Made by a program: the position numbers and the translations under genes. Positions 31,460 through 42,030 of a stretch of DNA of 64,000 bases are shown here, piece by piece. The DNA is taken from contig CAJZBQ010000053.1 in assembly GCA_914767885.1 (NCBI GenBank), forward strand, positions 1,524,501 to 1,588,500, in the 5' to 3' direction. The DNA comes from Blepharisma stoltei (taxonomy: Eukaryota > Ciliophora > Heterotrichea > Heterotrichida > Blepharismidae). Within the stretch, counting starts at the first letter, position 1, and each line of letters starts with the position of its first letter. The notes beneath the pieces are model-generated. The model ran no database searches. It was not told the origin of the DNA and saw only the letters and a list, made by a program, of their open reading frames with translations.

Positions 31460-32815
31460 TGAGGATAGAAACCACAGGATATGCCTAAAATTCGAAGCTA
31501 ATGAATCTATGGAAAAAGATCTCGAAAAATTATAATCAAAGGAATCAAACATTACTAGCAAATAATCAATCTAATGTATAAATCTACTATAAATTTAGTA
31601 GTAGAACTTATTTTTTTCTCATACCTAGCAATGCACATTTCTAAAATCGAAATCTGTGAGTAATTAAAAAAATCTGTTTTTTCAATAGAAAAAAACTCAC
31701 TATTTCATATTAATAGAGATACAGGAGGGAGGAGTTTATTTAGGTGTGGCCGGAAATCATACCCCCTGACTCCCCCTTATAGGCGAGTTTTATTAAAATG
31801 GATAGAAATCTCAGGAAGTTCATAAAATGCAAGCCCTTATCTGATTAACAGATAAAAAGACATATACTTGTTTCATCAATTTAGAATAGCCAATATATTA
31901 TTAAAATGGCTGTTCAGCTATTTTATAAAAAAACGAAATGAGTTCGTTATTTGAGTAAACAAGGATTTATTTCATTCAAAAGTTGAGAAGTATTTTTTTA
32001 TTTTAAGGAATAAATAAATTCTTAAATTTTTCTAATATTAGTTTCTTATTTATACGTATATAGAACGAGAAAAAAAGAAGTATAGCGATAGCTTGAATTT
32101 GCATTATATTTTGACAATTTTGTTCCACTTTTTGCCATGCGTTTCTGCTCCATTATTGATGTCATAAAAGTGCACAAAAATATAGTTCTTGTATTTTGGC
32201 ATGTAATAAACCCTTGTTTACCCAAAAACAAACTCTTTTGTTTTCTATAAAATAGCTAACTCACCCTCCTCATAAGCGAGCAAAACCATTGCTAAATCCC
32301 TATTTTTGCTCAAACACCCTTCTTGAGCGAACAAAAAAATTTTATGAAAAAAATTTTGATATAAGTGATAATTAGTATAAATGAAATTTCTAGCTAATTC
32401 TGATCAATTTTAAACAGCTTGCATTTTAAAGTATAAAATTTATAAATGAAATAAATATTCGTTTTCCAATTTTTGCGAATAAGGATTTTTTAAGTCTAGA
32501 AAAAAATTTCTATAAAATTTATATTTAATATTATTAAAAAAAAAATTAACCCATGAGCGAACAGAATATTTTTTTTTCTCTATTGAAAAACATTTTTTTT
32601 TAATAGACTCATAGATTTCTATTTAGGAATGTGCATTGCTATTGTTAGGTATAAGAAAAAAACTAAATTTTAGCTTTAAATATTATAGTAAATTTACTCA
32701 TTTGATTGATTATTTGCTTTAATATTTGATTCGTTGGACTATGAATTGCTGAGATCTTATTCCATAGATTCATTAGATTCGAATTTTAGGCAAATGTTGT
32801 GGTTTCTATCATTTA
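31460..32815. repeat. Long inverted repeat enclosing nested MITE remains
   Basis: Left arm about 31460-31700 and right arm about 32575-32815 are inverted copies; for example GATAGAAACCACA... and CCTAAAATTCGAA occur in the left arm and as complements in the right. Inside lie a second inverted pair (about 31912-31975 and 32205-32265, arms with CAGCTATTTTATA) and a degraded family-A terminus (CTCACCCTCCTCATAAGCGAG at 32264). No coding sequence is evident, so the whole block is probably germline-limited DNA. Confidence 0.7.
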
Positions 32816-32841
32816 AATAGGCCTAAATTAGAGCTTAATTA

Positions 32842-33111
32842 ATGGAATTTCCAATTGAATCTAAAAATCAAGACTTATTCCTCATCATTGAAGGCGAAAA
32901 GTTTGAAATAGACAGCTGAATTTTAAGGGACATAAATGCAAAACTGCCTACTATTTTGCCTGCTTCTATAACAAAAACTCACTTTTCCCAATTTTGTGCT
33001 TTTCTTTCTTCACCAAAAACAAAAATCAAGGATCAAGAGTCATTATGCAAAATTTTTGAAATTGCAGCAATTCTTCAGCATCCACTTACTCCCTGTTTTA
33101 ATGATTGCTAG
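32842..33111 (+). CDS. Small unknown protein, possible BTB-like fragment
   Basis: 89 residues from MEFPIESKNQDL; IEGEKFEIDSWILRDI resembles the start of a BTB fold (a UGA supplies the Trp), but the domain would be too short to be complete. It precedes the BACK-like gene at 33531 with a SINE between. It may be a decayed N-terminal exon, or a separate gene. Stop TAG at 33109-33111. Confidence 0.4.
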
Positions 33112-33129
33112 TTAATTTTCAAAATTAAT

Positions 33130-33457
33130 TATTCACTTTCATTAAGATTAAGATTACGATAACTCTTTGCAGACCCCCACTTAGCTTAGGGTCAATCTAA
33201 ACAAGCTCTTCCTTCATGAATTCCATCCACTAGCTAACAGCTCTGAACAACGGTAGGTGGAATCGGCCTAACCGTCGAGCCGTTACAGTTGCCTATGGCC
33301 CGGACGAGTCTCTCTTCATGGCTTGAATGCGATTCAAGCACACTTGGGGATGCCGGAGCAGTTCCAACGCTAATTTCCTTCAGAAAGGTTGAACTTCCCT
33401 CACTAGGACGAGTATAGGGGACGAGACCCCTAACTCATACATTCCATTTTTAATTGT
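33130..33457 (+). mobile_element. SINE-like retroposon, intergenic, 16-bp duplication
   Basis: TATTCACTTTCATTAA at 33130-33145 and TATTCACTCTCATTAA at 33458-33473 (one mismatch). The GC-rich body contains CGTCGAGCCGTTACAG and ends CATTCCATTTTTAATTG. Its head, GATTAAGATTACG, resembles the AGGATTAAGATTATT head of the 56.1-kb SINE, suggesting a common origin of the 5' end. Confidence 0.75.
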
Positions 33458-33530
33458 ATTCACTCTCATTAATTTATTATCAAAAATTATTTTTTATAAA
33501 TAGAGAAATAGTGAAAAAATATCACAAAAT

Positions 33531-34949
33531 ATGATAATCCCAAGACTTAACAAAAACTCTTCACTTATTTTCTTTGATGCAGCCGTTAACCAAATTAAGA
33601 CACAAAACAATGATTTATGAAATGATATTTACGAGGCTTGTTTAGTTACAATTGATGATTATATTTTTGCATATACAAAAAATGATTTTTTATGTCTATC
33701 AATTGACTCTATTCAAGCCTTGCTGAATATATATTACAATCAACAAGTAGCTTCAACAATAATTCTTGCATTAAAATTAAAGAGAGAGGCTTTAGGTATT
33801 TTTGATTTATTAAACAAAGAAGAGCTAATTAATAGCAAGTCATTCTTCCTACCTGATATAGACTATAATTGGGTTTTGCCAAAAGACAAAACTACTATTT
33901 ACTTCGAAAGCGAAGCATTTTTAATAGAAAATCTCAAATTTTCACTGATTTTAATTAAATTTCCAAATGAAAATAAATGTGAGCTCTACCTTCAATCGTC
34001 AAGAAACGCTGAAGAACAAAGAATCATCACTTTAAGCTACACATTAAAAATCGCAGAAAAAAAATACAAAAATGTCGAGACAATTAATATGATTTCTGGG
34101 CCAAATTCCCAGTTTCTTATTCTCTCATTCGCTATAGACTTAATTAGCCAACATCTAGAAACCAGAATAAATTTCTGCTTAAAATTAGAAAAGATTATGT
34201 CAGCAATCCTCAATTACATTGCTGAGAATCCTGATGAAAGTTTATTAATTGAAGATCTTTCTACCTTTTCACGTGCTAGGCTAAGCCTATTACTTAAATT
34301 TAAGCATTTAAAAATTGCTAATGAAGATGATGCTTTAAATTTAGTAGGGAGATTTGCCCAGGAAAATAATATTAGTCATGATGCGCTCTCTGATCTACTA
34401 GGCCCTATTAAATGGGAATTTGTTTCTTCTAGAGCCTTATTCAGGTCTGCTTTTACTTATAAAGCTTTAGGAGAGTCTCCATATTTTATCCAAAAATTTA
34501 ACCAAGAGTTATTTTTTAAGACAAATTGCCAGAAGAGGAAGCATCAAGAAAGGCCTAGACTAAGCTGTTTAGACCTCAAAAATGAAGGAAAAAATGTTCT
34601 TGATGACTTTTGCAATTGTTTTTTAGATGATGAGGAGCCACCAAAAGAAACTGAAGCTGTATATTTAAATGAAATTTTATGTAGGAAAGATTTAGAACTC
34701 CAAAACTTAAAAGGCTCATTCAATTCTCTCTCTTTAACAAGATGCACAAGCACTCCTGACATTATGCAAACTAAGCCCCATGACGAAATGCTTGACATCA
34801 GTCCAGAATTCCCTCCAATGTCCCCAATAAAAAAATTCAGACGGAGTGAGTCCCCATTAAACCCAATTCCTGAGCTTATTCTCCCAGACAAAGCAGAAAC
34901 CACTGATTTCGCAATTCTCTCACTTCTCAGCAAGCTTGAAAAATATTAA
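33531..34949 (+). CDS. BACK-domain-like protein, ciliate type
   Basis: Open from ATG 33531 (MIIPRLNKNSS) with UGA as Trp, 472 residues. The stretch from about residue 215 to 300 (ENPDESLLIEDLSTFSRARL and following, then GPIKWEFVSSRALFRSAF) resembles the helical BACK domain found after BTB domains in ubiquitin-ligase adaptors. The N-terminal part is not a clear BTB. The C-terminal third is acidic and Ser/Pro-rich with SPEFPPMSPIKKFRRSESP. Assignment is by eye and modest. Confidence 0.6.
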
Positions 34950-35002
34950 CCTATCAATAATATAAATAGTAATCCTATTAAATCTGAAGTTTTTATATTT
35001 TA

Positions 35003-36367
35003 ATGGAGCCGAAGATTTATATAATCGGTGGAGGTGCTGTTTTGCTTATAGGTATCATCCTTTTTGCCTTATCATTTGACTCAATAGAGCCAACTGAATG
35101 GGGATTGTGCTACAATACTTGGACCAAGACAGTTTATGAAGATGAAATCTACGCAGGAGGCAGATATGTGATAGGTTTCACTAACTCCTTTATAGCTTTC
35201 CCTAGGAATTTAAGAACTATTGAATTTTCTGATACCCCACATGCTCAAGGAGGGTCCCTTAAAACGAGAACTAAGGAAGGTCTTTCACTGGGTCTTGAAC
35301 TGTCTTTCCAATATGAGCTGATTAGGAACAAAATACCTAAGCTCTATGAAATTTCTAATGTGAATTTTGAACAAACCTTTATCAGAATTGCTAGAGACAC
35401 GATTTTGCAAGAAGCAGGCAACCATCAAGCCCCTGAATATTGGACCAATAGAACACAGATTGGAAATACAATGAGAGAAATCCTAGACGTTGAATTGCAG
35501 CATGCCTATGCATACTGTAGAAGCTTGCAAATAATGAAAATCATTTTACCTGATAGCTATGAGCAGAGCATTGTGGATACGCAAGTTGAAGTCCAGAAAA
35601 CGACAATGAAAGGATTTGAGCAGCAAGCAGAAGTTGTGAGACAGAAAAGTTTGGTGCTTCAGTCAGAATGTGATCAAAACATTACCATTATTGAATCAAG
35701 TGCAAATGCCCAGGCTTATTTCTTGATCTAGTTAATAAAATGGAAAATATCTAGCTAGAGAGCATGCCAAAGTGAATTTTGGCAGTGAAAGGAGGAGAGC
35801 ACCTAAAGGATAAGAGGGCTAATATATCAGATTAAAACTTGAGAAAGATGTTATAAGAGGCTCAGCGCTAGGGGTGGCTTATATACTTAACCAGAAGATG
35901 AATCTGATGTGGAATCACACGAGAGAAAAATGATCAGATACTGTAGGAATGAATTTGCAGAAGTAAGACTTGGAAGACGTTTAAGGGAATAGAGGAAAAG
36001 TGGGAAAAGCAGGCATGAGCAAAATACATGGAGAATTGGACGGGAGGTAGGAGGAAAAATTATAATTTATGAAATTGTGCTTTATACAGAGAAATTTTTG
36101 GGATGATTAGTAGGTGAGCATTGAGAGAGTGTCGAGTTAGATTTGCAGTAATTTATAGATAAGATATTCTTGAAAGAGCTTGCAAAATCTATCGCGAGCA
36201 CTAATACATTAGAAATGCAAGCATATGTCTACTCTCAAGCTATTGATCTTTTGGGCTTTTCTCAAGAAGAATTTAGTGAGTATTTATTCTTAAGGTCAGT
36301 CAAAGATAAAGATAACGCTACCGTTGTTGTTGGAGTTGACAGCGCAATGATCCAAGTAAAAGGCTAA
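35003..36367 (+). CDS. SPFH/band-7 (prohibitin-stomatin-like) membrane protein with an IES
   Basis: Residues 5-25 (IYIIGGGAVLLIGIILFAL) form a single membrane anchor, followed by an SPFH domain (EGLSLGLELSFQYELI, TFIRIARDTILQEA) and a coiled coil (VEVQKTTMKGFEQQAEVV). The insert at 35720-36166 interrupts after AQAY; excision at the 7-bp repeat TTCTTGA gives AQAYFLKELAKS and a C-terminal half ending SAMIQVKG. SPFH proteins scaffold membrane microdomains. Excision at TA instead of TTCTTGA would shift the frame, so the non-TA repeat matters. Confidence 0.85.
35720..36166 (-). mobile_element. Retroposon-like IES flanked by TTCTTGA
   Basis: Purine-rich, GC-elevated insert with TTCTTGA at 35720-35726 and 36167-36173. 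On the minus strand it ends TTTTCCATTTTATTAAC, matching the CCATTTTAT terminus of other inserts. The frame of the SPFH gene is restored only when one TTCTTGA copy is retained. Confidence 0.7.
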
Positions 36368-36405
36368 ACTCTTTTAAGCTAAACTCTTTGACTTACTTAG
36401 GTTTC

Positions 36406-37878
36406 CTATAATTTTACATCTAGTTCTCTAATTTCCATAAATTTATCTATGAGTTCATCAGTAACTTCTTTTTTCTTCACCTTATGATCCTCTACCAGCT
36501 TTTGTAGCAGCCCAATTAAATCCTTCTTAACTTCCCCTGTTGTGATTTCTCCTTTTCCATATTTCTGCCTAATTTCATCTAATCTTTCATCATCTTCCAT
36601 AAGGAAACTTAAATATTGAAATGGGACATCAACTTCTAAGTTCGCGCCTTTCTCCCTGTGATCTTGCAACGTTTTTCCACCTCCAGAAAAGGCAAAACTT
36701 TTTATTTTTCTTTCAATTTCTTTTTTGCTATCTGTTAAATAGATTGCAGTGTTTTCGTCGCTTGCTGACATTTTAAGGATCCCCCCCTCATTTGTCCAAT
36801 TTTTAGTCTTTTATCATTTGTCCATTTTTCTAGTTTTTTTTATAGGACCTCATTTGTCCAATTTTCTAGTTAAAATTTTGATAACAAAAACAATTTTCAG
36901 GACCTCAATTGTCTCATTTTCTAGTTTTTTTACAGTAAAAAACTAAAATTTAGGACATTCAAAAAAATCCAAAAAAGACTAGAAAATGGGACAAATCATT
37001 TTTGACTAGATTTTGGGACAAATAAGGTCCTGAAAAAAAACTAAAAAAATTAGACAAATGAGGGGGGAATCCTTAGTATGAAGTCCTTGTAGAGCAGGGA
37101 AAAATTTTGCATGAAGAACTGCGGGTTTTAAATAATTTATTTTTGGGGCTATGTCTCTGGTAAGCCTAAAATATGGGTCTTGATCAATAGCTTCTGGGAT
37201 TAAGCAAGGGATATCATTTTTATTTCTAAATATATGTGGAAAAGAATTCGAAAATGCTGGGACAGCTTGTAATGGAGGATAAGCGATTTTTCCTACACAG
37301 TCACTCCCATTGAAGCCGAAGCATCCAAAAATTTGATTTACTGTCAGATGTTTTTGCATTTTTAGAAAATTTGGATATAGGAAATTAATGTAAGAAGTGT
37401 CTGTAAAAATAAAGGTCTTGTTTAAGTCAAAGCCACAGGCAATTATATCTCTAATATTTTCTCTTGAAAAATGCTTTACTTGCTCTAATGATAATTCTTG
37501 TCTATACAAATATTTTTCATCATCTGTAATTTGGATTACTACAGGGACATCAAATACTTCTTGAAGCCATTTGTTCAGTATAAACGGTATCATATGCCCT
37601 AAATGCAGCGCAGCTGAGCTTGGGCCTCTTCCTGTATACAAGTAAAATGGCTTCTTCATCTTAGCTGTATTTAAAATCATCTCTAAATCTCTATGTGCAA
37701 AATAAATTCCTCTTCTTAATAAATGATGAGCTTTTTTCCCAGTTATTTCTTCAATTTCTTTAATATGAGCTGGTAGCACCTTTTGGCATCCAAATTGAGC
37801 TATAAGTTTGTCATAGTCGACTCCTTTTTCACTAGCTTGAATATTAAAAGGAGTGACTATATCTTCAATTAAATCCAT
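36406..37878 (-). CDS. Tryptophanyl-tRNA synthetase, eukaryotic cytosolic type, KMSAS loop split by an IES
   Basis: Class I synthetase with HIGH-type motif ([12 protein letters not shown]) around residue 93 and, after IES removal, the KMSKS loop as [14 protein letters not shown]. Eukaryotic TrpRS features include [15 protein letters not shown] and [13 protein letters not shown]. The enzyme charges tRNA-Trp; in this organism it must also serve a tRNA reading UGA. The 300-bp IES (36774-37073) lies between Thr and Lys of the loop and uses the TA shared by both flanks. Final length is about 391 residues. Start at 37878 (MDLIEDIV) is the first Met. Confidence 0.95.
36774..37073. mobile_element. 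Family-D IES, TA-flanked
   Basis: Ends AAGGAT(C/T)CCCCCCTCATTTGTC in inverted orientation, directly beside TA (36774-36775 and 37074-37075). The repeated motif CATTTGTCCAATTTT(T)CTAG occurs several times inside in both orientations. The terminus differs from the CTCCCC families although it also has a C-run. Excision restores the KMSAS loop of TrpRS. Confidence 0.85.
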
Positions 37879-37919
37879 TTATGTTTAAATGAATATATCT
37901 TACAAGAATTAATCAAAAT

Positions 37920-39146
37920 TTAGACTGGATCAGTGATGCAAAGCTTTTCGGAATCGAAATATAGAAGATCTACTACTTTGGAAAGGTTATCTTGAAGCAT
38001 CTCTCGCTTCCTAACGTTAAGTAGACTGAGAAGATTGGAAAAAGACATATTCAACTCTTTGCTTTCTTGAGGATTTGTAGCCAAAATTGAAATTTGTTCT
38101 TTTCCACCGAAATCAAGTTCGTAAATTCTGACGAAATAAAAATTTTCTGATTTTAGCTTGCTTCTTCCTCTATATAGTAGCCTTCTTCTTGGCTTTTCTT
38201 TTGTTTCTGCTGTTCCTAAAACCACAAATCCATACTTAATCTCAACGATTTCAATAAGTTTTGTTTGATAAATCCCTATAAGTTCATCAAATTTTCATAT
38301 CCCAAGCATTTCGCATATTTCACCTTCAGAGTAGCAGCTGTATTTTGGCTTTACAACTCCTGAAACTAAAGGAATAGCGTCTACAATTACATTTGACTTT
38401 GCCAACTTTCCTCCTTGTTGACCTCCAAGGTCTTTAAAAGTTTTTTGGCTTAACCCTTCTTCTGTGACTGTGATAAAATATAAAACCCCGTTAAATTCTT
38501 TTTTGCCAAACGCGATATACTCTTTTAAAAGCTGATTTTTGATTTTTCTGCCTTTGAATCTTTTATAGTCTTTATATCTTCTTATGCAGCTTTGAATCAG
38601 TAGAAGTGCTTTGGCTATATCCTCAGACTTTGCAGCTGGAGAGCTCCAGAATTCAAAATTTTCTTCAGAAATTGGTGAAATATAGGAATTTAGGTTTGGA
38701 GGATTTCGAATACTAGTGCCAGCTGTCTGTGAAATATCAGTGCTTGATGGAAATGGATTGTTAAAACTTGGGCTATTAGGTTTATTTTCTTTTGAAATTG
38801 GTTGAAGCTCTTTTATGGATGGGGGATTAGGAAGGTTTTTTGATGAAGTTAAGCTCACTCTTTGCTGCCTGACTGTTGGATTTTCTTCTGGCTTTGTTAT
38901 TTTTGGAGGAGTCGGAGAAACTCTTATAGGGAGTTCTTTTGAGGTAGCTTTATTTAAAGGAGTTTTGGCTTCAGGCTCTTGCTTTGAGCTTTTTTCGGCG
39001 ATCTTATTATTTTTTGGGTTTGAGAGAGATGAAATACCTGGCTGAGGGCTTAATCTGGAGATATTCTTTACTTCTTCAGTTATTTTTGAAACTTGAAGCC
39101 TTTTAGATGAATATGATTTTTGTGTAATTTTATCTTTTTGATCTTG
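37920..39146 (-). CDS. Unknown protein with an IQ-like segment, start not located
   Basis: One frame, open from about 39146 to the stop at 37920 with UGA as Trp. The N-terminal third is Pro/Ser/Lys-rich (SPTPPKITKPEENPT; LPNPPSIKELQPIS). Around 38560-38630 an IQ-like helix (LLLIQSCIRRYKDYKRFKG) is followed by a globular-looking C-terminal half with VLYFITVTEEG and YFVRIYELDFGGK. No in-frame ATG is visible before an upstream TAA, so the first codons must come from an undetected intron, IES or non-AUG start. The layout parallels the 12029-15033 protein: disordered N-terminus, IQ-like helix and a compact C-terminal part. Ends CITDPV. Confidence 0.65.
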
Positions 39147-39476
39147 CTTTATATTATTAATTAATTATTAATTATACCAAACTGCCTTTTGATAAGACTT
39201 GAGATACTAGCAAAACTTATCTTTCAAATATTAAGTCTTTGAAAAATTACAAAGCTGTAGAATTTTGCTTCATGATTGACTGCATTGGCTTAGCTTTAGC
39301 TCAATCCAGCTTTTAAGAGATTTGCCTTTTCCTCATAGGTTTCTTCCTCTTTAAAAGACCCATTAGGCAATGATTTGCCCGCTGAGTGGCCATTTTAGTC
39401 GACAAGTAAATTGGTCTGACCAAAAAGGCTACCAACAGAAAATAAAGTTATCTACATTTTTTTGCCATTTAATTTC

Positions 39477-41336
39477 CTAGCATAGACTTTGCTTTATTAA
39501 AAGAGTAGTCTCTTTATTGTTGTGGTTATTTTTCTTCGCGCTTCCATCTGCTTCTGGTTCATGGCTTAGAAGGAGAGTATTTTTTTCATTGAAATTATGA
39601 TTATCTTTTTTAGTACTTTTAGTTTCTTCCACTTCATTGTTTAAAAGGGAAGTGGTTTCCTCATTAAGATGAATAATTGATATCTGTGAAACGAACGATT
39701 TTTCAACAGGCTCACTTTCTCGTTTCCCATCTTTCTCTTCTTTAATAGCATCAGATTTTGGATAATTGTTTTCTTCATGAAGATTCCCTATAGGAAATTG
39801 TGGACTCATTGGCTCTGTGTCGATTTTTTTATCATTTTTAGAATCAGCTCTCATAATACTTTGAGTAATTATCGAATTTTTCTCATTTAAAAGATATATT
39901 TTTTCATCAAAACCTAATGTTTTTTCTATTTTGTCTTCCTTATTGCTCAGAGTTTTTTCTTTTGTGAAATCAATTTTTTCTAAAGTAAATTGATTTTCTT
40001 CAGAAATCGACTTATTTTCAATAGAGCTATCTAGGGAGCCCTCATTTTTTGGGATTGAAGTAATTGATGAATAACCATTCGCTTCAATTATTGGCGTAGT
40101 TAGTAAATCTTCTTTACTTCATATATTTGTCTTTTTTTGTGATAAAGCTATTTCATCTGAAGCTTTTGTCTCTTCTTTATTAATCATTGCGGTAGTTTCA
40201 CTATCTTCTTCACTTTCTTCATCTAAGTTTCCATCTTGGCTTATTTTATTATCAGTTAATATTTCCTTGCTTTGCAGCCTATCTGTCATATGTGGGCTTG
40301 GGTCTCGAGCACGATTAATAGTTGGGTCGTTTAAATATTTCAATGCAGGATTTAATTCTTTGCCAGAGTTTAGCATAAATGCTGCAGTATTATCAATTGG
40401 AATAAGCATATTTTTTTGTTGTATTTCATGCAATTTTTTTAACTCCGCCCCCCGTGAATGACTCAATTTTTGGTCCTGCTTATATATATCGCTGTTTGAT
40501 TTTAATCCTGGGAGCTTCATATTTTTCTTGTTATTTTGGGTTGCATTACTTTGTACTTTTCGACCATTTCCCTTACCAAATCTTTCTTCACTAGCCTTTA
40601 TTGACGAATTTTCATTAGGAAATTGTGACCTAATATATTGTAAATATTGGCTATTTTCTTCATTAATTTCATATTTTTCTTCAAGCTGCCTAATATAATT
40701 ATATCATTGTTCTGCCTGCCCATTATTATCTTGATTTATGCGAATAACACACAAGATACTAGCTGCATCGACCAAGCATTGAATAACTCCTTTATTTTCA
40801 TTTGAATCTATATTTAACAGATGCTCAGCAAAGGAAACTGATTTTTTAGCCTTGCTGATCGCTTTGTCTATATTTTCATTTTCTAGATACAGTGTGCATA
40901 CCCTTAAATAAATTTCAGGAATTTTCACTCTGCAGCTTGGGTTTTCTTTTGCAAGCTTTAAGGCATCTTGTTGGCATTTTTTAAGCAGCCCAAGCTTATT
41001 TTCTGATTTAGCTATTTCCCCAAGTAAGAGTTTCATTTCGATATTGATCTCCGGGACCAATAAGTTGTATTTGGTGAGAAACGCCATAAACTTTTCAGAA
41101 ATTTTCAGTGCTGAGTTTAGTTCAAAATTATCAATGTAAGATTGAATTATTTCAATTGTGCGAGATGTGAAGGAAGCAATAAGACTTGTCGAGCCAGCGG
41201 TAAGATGTATGGAAAGCTCTGGAGAGCCAAGATCTGATGCGGAGATTAAGGATAATATTTTTTCTTCTATGTTAAATCTATCGATTGTTCCAGATAAGAG
41301 CTGTATTATATTAGAGGCTAGTTGAGATTCTGACAT
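39477..41336 (-). CDS. Unknown protein: helical TPR-like N-terminus, long disordered C-terminus
   Basis: Single frame of about 620 codons with UGA as Trp. Residues 1-210 are helical (LKISEKFMAFLTKYN, IPEIYLRVCTLYLENENIDKA, CLVDAASILCVIRI) and compatible with TPR-like repeats. The rest is rich in Glu, Lys, Asn and Ser, with imperfect repeats such as NEETTSLLNNEVEETKSTKK and NEKNTLLLSHEPEADGSAKK. No recognised function. No IES detected. Confidence 0.7.
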
Positions 41337-41339
41337 TGC

Positions 41340-42030
41340 TTTGGTTTGAATAAATTTATAAAAAATTAAATAAAGTTTTTGAAAAAAATATAAAAGATAT
41401 AATTTTAGTGCTTTATAATTGCTTTGGTTCGTGTAAGTTATTTTTATTGATTAGAGATAGGATTTACAATTATCTTTAATAAAAATTTGTTAAAAGTTAT
41501 ATAAACACTGCTTTTTAGGTCAGATAAAATTTTATGAATCCATTATTTATTTAATTAAGCATGCCTTATTCTATACCCATTTAAATTAAACATTAATATT
41601 AATAAAAGTTTGTGAAAAATAAATAAGCTTATCAAAAATATTCTATACCTGACAATAAGCAAGATTTAAAATAAATTTATTAATCAAATCATGGTTTTGA
41701 GTATCGTGTATCTATTTAATTAATAAATCATTTTGTGATTTTGCTAATATGCGTCACTAGTTGCTTTTGCTTATGATATTTATAATTTAAAAATGATTTT
41801 GCATGCCGAGATCTTAACTATAAATTTTGTATGTTTTATAATGGCTCTTTTACATATGATATTAGTAAAACAGCCAATGCAGCTTATGCACAATTTTAAA
41901 ATGCATCATTTTCCATAATTATTAAAACAATATTGAAAAAGATATCCTCCTGGTAATTTATCAATATTGATTAATAGTAAAAACTTTTTTTTAATTAGTA
42001 ATACTGATTTGGATAAATAATTTAATAATC
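41340..42030. other. Divergent intergenic region
   Basis: About 690 bp, AT-rich, no open frame or repeat recognised; lies between the diverging genes at 39477-41336 and 42031-46494. Confidence 0.5.
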
